Below are positions 12,516 through 18,932 of a DNA stretch of 64,000 nucleotides, piece after piece. Both the position numbers and the translations under genes were made by a program. Source of the stretch: Acidobacteriota bacterium. GTDB taxonomy: Bacteria; Acidobacteriota; Thermoanaerobaculia; Multivoradales; JBCCEF01. Within the stretch, counting starts at the first letter, position 1; each line of letters opens with the position of its first letter. The DNA lies in assembly GCA_039028635.1 (NCBI GenBank), contig JBCCHV010000027.1, forward strand, positions 1 through 64,000. Direction: 5' to 3'. The notes below the pieces were generated by a model that worked only from the letters and a program-made list of their open reading frames with translations, ran no database searches and had not been told where the DNA came from.

Positions 12516-13091
12516 TCAGCGGGAATCGTGCCCTGCGACCGGCGCTGGGCGCCGCCGAAGGAGGGCGAAGAGGAAGAGATTGACCGCCACCACCAGGCCA
12601 GAGAAGGCCAGGAGATTACCCTTCGAGGTACTGAGCATCTCGGCCACCACCAGCCCGAGCCCCTGCCAAGAGGCCGAGAGGAAGCCGGCGCCGGTCAGCA
12701 CCGAGGTCTGAGCGAGATCGGCGATCGCCGCGATGGCGCCGAGGAAGGGAGCGTCCGGCGCCAGGCGAGCAGAGCTCGAGCCGACGATGGCGGAAGCTCC
12801 GATGGCCAGGACCACCAGCAGTGCGACGGGCCAGCGCCAAGCCTTGACGCTAGCGCCCTCCCAGCCCGCCGAGGGCAGACTGGACATCACCGCGGTGGTG
12901 AAATCGGCATGCACCGGGACGTGGCTTTCAGCCAGCACCGAATGCAGGCGTAGCATTTCCCGCCGAGTCGCTCGGCAGCCACCGCAGGTCGCCAGGTGCT
13001 CGTCGAGTCCCCGGCGTGAGGCCGCCGGTAGAGCCCCTTCGAGCTCGAGGTCGATCCACTCCTCAAAGGTCGAACAGTCCATCATGTCCAT
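12516..13091 (-). CDS. Zinc-finger (zf-HC2) membrane anti-sigma factor
   Basis: A 191-residue anti-sigma factor. The cytoplasmic N-terminus has the ZAS signature H32-x-x-x-C36-x-x-C39 plus C6. A membrane helix follows at about 68-88, and two more hydrophobic segments lie in the C-terminal half, the last at about 160-180. A GTG at 13112 is in frame, but the ATG at 13091 has GGAGG at 9 bases, so I used it. It starts 28 bases after the ECF sigma stop, the standard sigma/anti-sigma pairing. The inducing signal is unknown. Confidence 0.85.
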   Translation of the reverse strand: MDMMDCSTFEEWIDLELEGALPAASRRGLDEHLATCGGCRATRREMLRLHSVLAESHVPVHADFTTAVMSSLPSAGWEGASVKAWRWPVALLVVLAIGASAIVGSSSARLAPDAPFLGAIAAIADLAQTSVLTGAGFLSASWQGLGLVVAEMLSTSKGNLLAFSGLVVAVNLFLFALLRRRPAPVAGHDSR

Positions 13092-13118
13092 GCGCGTCTT
13101 CCTCCGAGCCACCGGTCG

Positions 13119-13706
13119 TCAATCCCCCACGAACTCGACCAGTTTCTCTTTCAACATCTGACGGCCCCGAAACAGCTTGTTCTTGACCGTTCCCAAAGGC
13201 ATTTCTTTGGCCCGAGCGATCTCTTCGTAGGACAGCTCGCCGTAGTGCCGTAGGACGATCAGCTCGCGATACTCCCAGGGCAAACCATCGATGGCCTGCT
13301 GGATGGCGTCTCCCCGCTCCCGATTCCGCAGGTCCCGGTAGGGGCCCCGGTCGGGACTGGGAAGATCCCAGTCGCGGCTCTCTTCCTCCGACTCTTCCTG
13401 ACGATGGATCGGAATCAGCTTGAGTCGCCTCCGACGAATCTGATCGATGGCGGCGTTCTGCGCCACCCGAAACAACCACGTCGAGAAGCGGTACCGCGAA
13501 TCGAACCGATCCAGCGCCTGGTAGACCTTGAAAAAGACCTCTTGCGCCATTTCGTGGGCCTCGTCGAGGTTCCGCAACAGGCGGAACAGGTAGTTGACCA
13601 GGCGCCCCTGATAGCGCTCCACCAAAGAACCGAACCCCTCGACGTCTCCTTCGAGAACGAGAACGACGATTTCCTCGTCACTCCGGGGGTCGGTACCTCG
13701 CTGCAT
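13119..13706 (-). CDS. ECF-type RNA polymerase sigma factor
   Basis: A 195-residue sigma factor with regions 2 and 4 only. Region 2 (about 20-95) includes D-E-A-H-E-M-A-Q-E-V-F-F-K-V-Y and F-S-T-W-L-F-R-V-A-Q-N. Region 4 (about 130-185) includes L-P-W-E-Y-R-E-L-I-V-L-R and the HTH L-S-Y-E-E-I-A-R-A-K-E-M-P-L-G-T-V-K-N. The charged insert E-E-S-E-E-E-S-R-D-W between the regions is RpoE/SigW-like. It is followed by its zf-HC2 anti-sigma gene. The ATG has no Shine-Dalgarno and lies just after an ECF-like promoter, suggesting autoregulation. Confidence 0.93.
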   Translation of the reverse strand: MQRGTDPRSDEEIVVLVLEGDVEGFGSLVERYQGRLVNYLFRLLRNLDEAHEMAQEVFFKVYQALDRFDSRYRFSTWLFRVAQNAAIDQIRRRRLKLIPIHRQEESEEESRDWDLPSPDRGPYRDLRNRERGDAIQQAIDGLPWEYRELIVLRHYGELSYEEIARAKEMPLGTVKNKLFRGRQMLKEKLVEFVGD

Positions 13707-13712
13707 GGTTTC

Positions 13713-13738
13713 TACGTGCGATCGCGAAAGAAGGTTGC
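13713..13738 (-). promoter_or_regulatory. Candidate ECF-type autoregulatory promoter
   Basis: On the minus strand GCAACC (13738-13733) and CGTA (13716-13713) are separated by 16 bases, matching the AAC...CGT pattern of many ECF promoters. The -10 part ends 6 bases before the sigma ATG, so the mRNA would be nearly leaderless. Confidence 0.4.
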
Positions 13739-13871
13739 AAGTCGTCGCCAGGGATATCCGGGCACTTGAACCGGCAACGCCGGACCGGCCAAAGACGGCC
13801 AGCAGCGCGGGCGCACCCCTCCCTTGGTCATGAAGTACGTTGTCGAACGCCGAAGGTTCGAAGGCGCCAGC

Positions 13872-15914
13872 CTACCGCACGTCTGCGCCGGTGATCTCGT
13901 CGATGCCGAGGATTCGCGTGCCCGGCAGGATGAGGTCCAAGACCTCGTCGCCGTCCACGACCTGGCCGAAGACGGTGTAGCCGCCGTCGAGATGGGGCTG
14001 CCGCGACAGGGCGATGAAGAACTGGCTACCGCCGGTGTCGGGCCCGGCGAGGGCCATGCCGACGGTACCGCGCTCGTAGCGCAGGGAATTGATCTCGTCG
14101 CGCAGGGTGAAACCCGGCCCGCCAAAGCCATCACCCCGCGGATCACCCCCCTGGACCACGAAGTCGGGCACCACCCGGTGGAAGGTCAGACCATCGAAGA
14201 AGCCCTGGGCCGACAAGCTGAGGAAGCTCAAGCAAGTGCGCGGTGCCTGCGGGCAATCGAGGCGCAGCACCAGATCGCCGGCATCGCTGCGCAGGCGCAC
14301 GAAACGCGCCGCGGCACTGCGCTGGATGATCTCGCGGTAGACCAAGGTGTCCCCCAGGCCCTTGGCGGAGCCGGTCGGCGGCGCCGGCCGACCGAGGGCG
14401 GCGAGCGCCTGACCGGCGGAGCGGCGAACGGTGAAGTCCGAGAGCTCGGCCATCTTTTCGAGCAGAGCGACCACGGCGCCGCGGTCGAGGGATTCGGTCT
14501 CGCCGCGGGCGGCGAGGGCGCGCACCGCCGCCAGACTCGACTCGATATTGCGGTCGCCGAGGGCGAAAACCGCCGCTTCCCCCAGAACCTCGATGGGAAT
14601 CAGAGGATGATCGACGGCCCAGCCGAAGGCCACCGAGCGCATCGCCGGATCGGTATCGCGCGCCAGGATCTCGCCGACCCGTTCGGCGACCGCTTCGGGA
14701 GTCACCACGGCGCGCGCCAGAAAAGACTCGAGGGCGCGCACCCGAACCCGCGGTTGCGGGTCCCGCAGCAGACGATCGAGCAGCTCCGGATCGTCCAGGA
14801 AGACCGCCGCCCGAGCCGCCGCGGCCCGCCGCCAGAGGGTGCGGGAGGCAGCCGCTGCGGTGACCAGCTCCGCCGCCCGTCCGTGCTCGCCGCGGGCGAT
14901 GGCGACCAGCGCCTCACCGCCTTCGAGCGGGTCTTCGAGACGCCCCAGAAGGGACTCGAAGATGGTGTCGTCGAAGAGCCAGTAGGCGGCCGCCGGCAGG
15001 CTCGCCAGGCGCACCTGCGGGCGGCTGTCGTCGAGCAGCTCCCGAAGACGCGGCACCCAACCTTCGGGGGCGGCCGCGGTTCCCGCTTCGAGCAGGCGAG
15101 CGGCCGCCGCCAGAGCTTGGATCGTCGGCCCCGGCTCCGGGTCATCGAGCAGCGGACGCAGACGAGCGAGATCCTGGCGCTCACCGATCCGGCCCAGGGC
15201 CCGGGCCACCAGGGCCCGCGACCAGGGGTCCGCCGCCTCGACCAAGGTGCGCAGCCGGGGCAGTGCCTCGGGCCGCGGATTGCGCGCCAGCGCGTACACC
15301 GCTCGACCGCGCAGCTCGCCATCGGAAACCGCCAGGGCCTCCTCCGCCAGGGTCACCGTCGCCGCTTCGTCGAAGCGGAAGAGATGCGGCAGCAAGCGGC
15401 GCCAGCTCTCCTCGGCAGGCAGCGCGGCCAGGGCCTCGGAAACCTCCATCACCGCCGTCCCGAGCTTGCCGAGGGCCTCGACGGCGAGACCCCCGGTCGC
15501 CGAGTCTTCTCCCGCCGCCGCCCGCAGCAACGGCCGACGGGCGCGCTCGTCGCCCATCTCGCCAAGGGCGAAGGCCGCCGCCCGACGCACCTCCGGGGCA
15601 TCGTCGAAGAGCAGCTCCTGGAGCTCGAAGCGGGCCTGCCGATCGCCCACCCGTCCGAGCGTGACGGCGAGCTCGCGCCGCAGCCCCGGACTACCCTTCA
15701 TGGTCTGCTCGAGGGTGACGCGCTCGACCATTCGGCGATCCGCGAGGAGCGCCAGCAGAGCCCGTTCCTCGAGCTCCGGCGAGGCTTCGCCGGCACGGCT
15801 CGGAGTCGAGGTGGGCGACGCCCCGGTGGACGATGGCGAAGGCGACGAAGAGGGCGCCGTGCTGGCGCACGCGGTGAGCAGCAGAAAGGCCAGGGGGAGG
15901 GCGTTTCGCAACAT
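13872..15914 (-). CDS. HEAT-repeat lipoprotein fused to cyclophilin PPIase
   Basis: A 680-residue protein with lipobox L-L-T-A-C (C16), so probably lipid-anchored outside the inner membrane. A low-complexity Ser/Pro/Thr linker (about 17-45) precedes an array of HEAT/PBS-type helical repeats (about 50-500; units such as V-R-R-A-A-A-F-A-L-G-E-M-G-D). The C-terminus (about 525-675) is a cyclophilin-type peptidyl-prolyl isomerase with F-H-R-V-V-P-D-F-V-V-Q-G-G-D-P and G-G-S-Q-F-F-I. It may act as a periplasmic folding factor with a protein-binding platform (inference). No Shine-Dalgarno; TAGCAT lies 6 bases before the ATG. Confidence 0.9.
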   Translation of the reverse strand: MLRNALPLAFLLLTACASTAPSSSPSPSSTGASPTSTPSRAGEASPELEERALLALLADRRMVERVTLEQTMKGSPGLRRELAVTLGRVGDRQARFELQELLFDDAPEVRRAAAFALGEMGDERARRPLLRAAAGEDSATGGLAVEALGKLGTAVMEVSEALAALPAEESWRRLLPHLFRFDEAATVTLAEEALAVSDGELRGRAVYALARNPRPEALPRLRTLVEAADPWSRALVARALGRIGERQDLARLRPLLDDPEPGPTIQALAAAARLLEAGTAAAPEGWVPRLRELLDDSRPQVRLASLPAAAYWLFDDTIFESLLGRLEDPLEGGEALVAIARGEHGRAAELVTAAAASRTLWRRAAAARAAVFLDDPELLDRLLRDPQPRVRVRALESFLARAVVTPEAVAERVGEILARDTDPAMRSVAFGWAVDHPLIPIEVLGEAAVFALGDRNIESSLAAVRALAARGETESLDRGAVVALLEKMAELSDFTVRRSAGQALAALGRPAPPTGSAKGLGDTLVYREIIQRSAAARFVRLRSDAGDLVLRLDCPQAPRTCLSFLSLSAQGFFDGLTFHRVVPDFVVQGGDPRGDGFGGPGFTLRDEINSLRYERGTVGMALAGPDTGGSQFFIALSRQPHLDGGYTVFGQVVDGDEVLDLILPGTRILGIDEITGADVR

Positions 15915-15920
15915 GCGGCG

Positions 15921-15926
15921 ATGCTA
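15921..15926 (-). promoter_or_regulatory. -10-like TAGCAT overlapping a repeat edge
   Basis: TAGCAT (minus strand) ends 6 bases before the ATG of the HEAT-cyclophilin gene and shares 3 bases with the first 14-mer of repeat copy A. No Shine-Dalgarno is present, so a leaderless transcript is possible. Confidence 0.35.
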
Positions 15927-16060
15927 GCAGGCTGCTGTCTCAGGAGGGCTAAAGGCGCCCCCCTCGCGTACGCGGCCCGGCCCGCACGCACAGGTCGTGC
16001 GGGCTCACCCCTCAGCCGGGCACCCCCGACCTCGGCGGCTCTCGCCGCCGCCTCGCCCGG
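15924..16060 (+). repeat. Modular hairpin repeat, copy A
   Basis: Fills about 40% of the 348-base gap between the divergent HEAT-cyclophilin and ccmA genes; I see no gene in the rest. It begins CTAGCAGGCTGCTG (15924-15937). Hairpin 1 is a G-run/C-run around CTAAAGGCG (15942-15963). Hairpin 2 is GCCCGCACG/CGTGCGGGC with loop cacaggt (15980-16004). Hairpin 3 is CGGCGGC-tctc-GCCGCCG (16033-16050), flanked by CACCCCCGACCT and CCTCGCCC. Linkers match copy B while the stems differ but remain paired. Unlike the other copies it does not follow a stop codon. Confidence 0.75.
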
Positions 16061-16249
16061 TGGGCTCGGACCGCGCATTCTTGGCGTTCGATTCTGCGCC
16101 GCTACCTCGGCCCAGCAGGGCCTGAGCCCTCTCCAGCCCGCGAATCGCGAGCTCGGGGTCCCCTCCAAGCGCGCTGTCCTGGAAAGCCCGCCCCATGAGG
16201 TGAGTCGCGCCCCCTGCGTCAAGGCGGTCAGGAGATCGCGGCTTGCTTG

Positions 16250-16255
16250 TACACT
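16250..16255 (+). promoter_or_regulatory. -10-like TACACT ahead of ccmA
   Basis: TACACT ends 7 bases before the ccmA ATG at 16263. There is no Shine-Dalgarno in the intervening or preceding 15 bases, so this could be a leaderless start for the ccm operon. Confidence 0.35.
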
Positions 16256-16262
16256 CGCCACC

Positions 16263-16880
16263 ATGGCCGCGGTTCCCGACCTTCTCGAGTTCACCGACCT
16301 GCATCGGCGCTTCGGCCGTCTGCCGGTGCTGCGCGGTGTCTCGGGCCGGGTTCGGCCCGGCGAAGTGTTGCTGATCACCGGCAGCAACGGCTCCGGCAAG
16401 AGCACCCTGCTCAAGTGCCTGGCCGGGCTCCTCGCCGTCGATCGCGGCGAGATCGGCCTGCGCCTCGGGGGCCACACGCTGGGCGCCGCCGAGCGCCGCC
16501 GCCGGGTCGGCTACCTGGCCCCAGACCTGGCCTTCTACGAGACCCACGGCACGCTCGAGAACCTCACCTTCTTCGCCCGCCTGAGGGATGTGCCCGCGCA
16601 GCGCGGCAGGGAGCTTCTGGAGCGCGTCGGCCTGCCCTTCGAGCGACCCGCTGGCGCCCTGTCCTCGGGCATGACGCAGCGCCTGCGCTGGGCCTGGGCG
16701 CTGCTCCATCGGCCGCGTTTGCTGCTCCTCGACGAGCCCTTCCAGAATCTCGACGAGCCCGGCCGGGCGACCGCCCGAGAGCTGCTTCAGGAGCACCTCG
16801 AGCACGGCATGGCGGTGGTCGCCAACCCCTCTTCCCTCGATCTGCCACGGGTGGCGAGTCATGTCGAGCTGGCTGCGTGA
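16263..16880 (+). CDS. ccmA: Heme exporter ABC ATPase CcmA
   Basis: ATPase of the CcmABCD complex that releases heme-loaded CcmE during System I cytochrome c maturation. The product is 205 residues, normal for CcmA. Walker A is G-S-N-G-S-G-K-S-T (40-48), the signature is a divergent L-S-S-G-M-T-Q-R-L-R-W, and Walker B is L-L-L-L-D-E-P (about 155-161). The frame is open far upstream, but that part is only antisense to the preceding gene; the ATG at 16263 is the natural start. The 3' end overlaps ccmB by 20 bases. Confidence 0.93.
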   Translation: MAAVPDLLEFTDLHRRFGRLPVLRGVSGRVRPGEVLLITGSNGSGKSTLLKCLAGLLAVDRGEIGLRLGGHTLGAAERRRRVGYLAPDLAFYETHGTLENLTFFARLRDVPAQRGRELLERVGLPFERPAGALSSGMTQRLRWAWALLHRPRLLLLDEPFQNLDEPGRATARELLQEHLEHGMAVVANPSSLDLPRVASHVELAA

Positions 16881-17532
16881 GGCGGCGGCGGTCTTCGTCA
16901 AGGACTGGCGAAGCGAGTTCCGCAGCCGCATCGCCCTCAACACCCTCGGCCTGTTCGCCCTCTCGACACTGGTGCTGGTGAGCTTCTCTCTCGGCCCCCT
17001 GGGAGCCTCCCCGCTGGGCGCGGTGGTGCTGCCGGCGGTGCTCTGGATCATCCTGCTGTTCGCGGCCACCGCCGGCCTGCCGCGCTTGTTCGTTGCCGAA
17101 GAGGAGACCCACACCGCCACCGCTCTGCGACTGGCCGCCACCCCTTCGGCCCTGTTCTGCGGCAAGCTCTTCTACGGCTGCGCCCTGATCCTCGCCCTCG
17201 AGATCATCACCACTCCGCTGTTTCTCGCCATGATGCAGCTACCGGTGCAATCGCCCCTCAAGCTGATCGCCGCCTTGGCCGCCGGCGGCATCGGCCTGGC
17301 CGCCGCCAGCACCCTGATCGCCGCCATGGTCGCCCAGGCACGGGGCCGCGGAACCCTCTTCGCGGTGCTCCTCTTCCCGGTGCTGATTCCGCTGTTGGTG
17401 ATCGTCGTCGCCCTCACCCGAGAAGCCGTTAGCGGAGAGCCGGCGGCGGTATCTTTCAGCCATCTCCTCGTGTACGATGGCAGCATCGTCGTCGCGGGAT
17501 TCATGCTCTTCCCGCCGATGTGGAATCCATGA
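16861..17532 (+). CDS. ccmB: Heme exporter membrane protein CcmB
   Basis: Permease partner of CcmA in the inner membrane. It has 223 residues with about six hydrophobic helices and the CcmB-like N-terminus F-V-K-D-W-R-S-E-F-R-S-R, followed by T-A-G-L-P-R-L-F-V-A-E-E-E, close to the usual L-x-R-L-F-x-x-D-x-x-x-G region. Translation is coupled to ccmA (20-base overlap) and to ccmC (ATGA overlap). Confidence 0.92.
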   Translation: MSSWLREAAAVFVKDWRSEFRSRIALNTLGLFALSTLVLVSFSLGPLGASPLGAVVLPAVLWIILLFAATAGLPRLFVAEEETHTATALRLAATPSALFCGKLFYGCALILALEIITTPLFLAMMQLPVQSPLKLIAALAAGGIGLAAASTLIAAMVAQARGRGTLFAVLLFPVLIPLLVIVVALTREAVSGEPAAVSFSHLLVYDGSIVVAGFMLFPPMWNP

Positions 17533-18188
17533 GAAAACTCCTTCCCTGGCTCCTCTGGAGCTGGCTCTCGCTGGCCATCGTGGCCGCCTTCCTCTGGGCT
17601 CCTGCCCTGCAAGGCTTCGTCGGCAACGGCGAATCGAGTCGCATCGTGTACTTCCACGTGCCGATGGCCTGGACCGCCTTCACGGCCTTCTTCCTCGGTG
17701 GAATTCTCAGCGGCCTCTATCTGGTGCGCCGTCGTGAGCACCTCGACCGGGCGGCGGAGGCGGCGATCCAGCTCGGCTTCGTGTTCTGCATTCTCGCCAC
17801 CGCCACCGGCGCCATCTGGTCGAAGCTCGAGTGGGGGGCGTTCTGGAACTGGGATCCCCGTCAGGGCTCGATCGCTCTGGTGCTGCTGTTCTACGCCGCC
17901 TACCTGGCGTTGCGCAGCGCCGTCGCCGATCACGAGACCAGCCGGCGCCTCGCCGCCGGTTACGCGGTCCTCGGTCTGGTGGTGGCGCCGTCCCTGTTTT
18001 GGATCGTGCCGCGGCTGATGGTGTCACTGCACCCGGAGCCGGTCGTCAATGCCGAAGGCAACGTCGACATGGACTCGTCGGTCCTCCTCGTCATGCTGGC
18101 GAGCTGGATCGGCTTCATGGGCCTGTTCTTCTGGTTGCAGCGCCTGCAGGTGCGACTCACCGCCCTGCAGCGCCGCCGGGCCGTGTGA
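17529..18188 (+). CDS. ccmC: Heme-handling protein CcmC
   Basis: Presents heme to CcmE at the outer face of the inner membrane. 219 residues, six membrane helices. The heme-handling tryptophan-rich motif is W-G-A-F-W-N-W-D-P-R (102-111). Flanking ligand histidines are in Y-F-H-V-P (H43) and V-S-L-H-P-E-P (about 165). The ATG at 17529 overlaps the ccmB TGA as ATGA; a GTG at 17520 is also in frame but less likely. Confidence 0.95.
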   Translation: MRKLLPWLLWSWLSLAIVAAFLWAPALQGFVGNGESSRIVYFHVPMAWTAFTAFFLGGILSGLYLVRRREHLDRAAEAAIQLGFVFCILATATGAIWSKLEWGAFWNWDPRQGSIALVLLFYAAYLALRSAVADHETSRRLAAGYAVLGLVVAPSLFWIVPRLMVSLHPEPVVNAEGNVDMDSSVLLVMLASWIGFMGLFFWLQRLQVRLTALQRRRAV

Positions 18189-18225
18189 CGACCCTTCGCG
18201 GTACCATAGGAGGGAGAGTCTACTC

Positions 18226-18342
18226 ATGGACCTGACCGTCAAGCTTGGAATCGTCGCCGTCAACCTCGTCATCTGGACGGGAATCTTCCTCTATGTCCTG
18301 CGGTTACAAAAACGTCTGCGGGACCTCGAGAAAGACTCCTAG
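18226..18342 (+). CDS. ccmD: CcmD-like small membrane protein
   Basis: A 38-residue peptide with one membrane helix (about 5-26) and a charged C-terminus (L-R-L-Q-K-R-L-R-D-L-E-K-D). Its position between ccmC and ccmE and its size match CcmD, which helps release holo-CcmE from CcmABC. AGGAGG ends 12 bases before the ATG. The call rests mainly on context, because CcmD sequences are poorly conserved. Confidence 0.75.
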   Translation: MDLTVKLGIVAVNLVIWTGIFLYVLRLQKRLRDLEKDS

Positions 18343-18369
18343 GTCGTCCACCGAGCCGGAGACCACGTG

Positions 18370-18765
18370 ATGAAAAACAAGCTCCCCTACTTCGTCGGCG
18401 CGATGCTGCTGGTCACCTTCGCGGCTTACTCCCTGACTTCCTTCAAGGACACCCTGACCCCCTACGTGTCCTACGAGCAGGCGCGCACCGCCGAACGGGT
18501 GGTGCAGGTCGCCGGAGGTCTCGACAAGAGCGACATCGACTACGACATGGCCGGCGGCAGCCTGCGATTCACCCTCCTCGATCCGGAATCGGACGACACC
18601 CTGCGGGTGCGCTATGACGGCCTCAAGCCGGCCAACTTCGAGGATGCCATCAGCATCGTCGCCATCGGTCAGTTCGACGCAGCGACCAACGAGCTGGCGG
18701 CGGACAAGCTGCTGGTGAAGTGTCCCAGCAAGTACCAGGGCGTCGAGACCAAGGAATACTCCTGA
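18370..18765 (+). CDS. ccmE: Heme chaperone CcmE, CXXXY type
   Basis: Periplasmic heme chaperone, 131 residues, with an N-terminal membrane anchor (about 7-24) and an OB-fold domain. The heme-attachment site usually reads H-x-x-x-Y; here it reads C118-P-S-K-Y122. A Cys-type CcmE is known from some sulfate reducers and archaea, so this looks like a real variant and not an error; the frame is intact on both sides. GGAG lies 8 bases before the ATG; a GTG one codon earlier is possible. Confidence 0.9.
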   Translation: MKNKLPYFVGAMLLVTFAAYSLTSFKDTLTPYVSYEQARTAERVVQVAGGLDKSDIDYDMAGGSLRFTLLDPESDDTLRVRYDGLKPANFEDAISIVAIGQFDAATNELAADKLLVKCPSKYQGVETKEYS

Positions 18766-18932
18766 GGCGCTCCCTCTCCTCACTCCCGAGGCCGGTCGCG
18801 ATGAGGCACCGGACGAGAGGTAGAATCAGTCGCTGACGGGGCACCAGCGGCCCCGATCGAAAATATTCGCCAGGCGGCGTCCGAGCGGGCGCTTCTCAGG
18901 CTCCGCCTGGTGATCGCCGGGAGAATCAGAAA

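Noticed and set aside
15980-16260. Possible tRNA or small structured RNA gene
   Set aside because: No cloverleaf or TPsiC arm could be folded by eye; the hairpins belong to the repeat.
13824-16262. N-terminal 800 codons of a 1018-codon frame ending in CcmA
   Set aside because: Antisense to the HEAT-cyclophilin gene. CcmA similarity begins only at the ATG at 16263.
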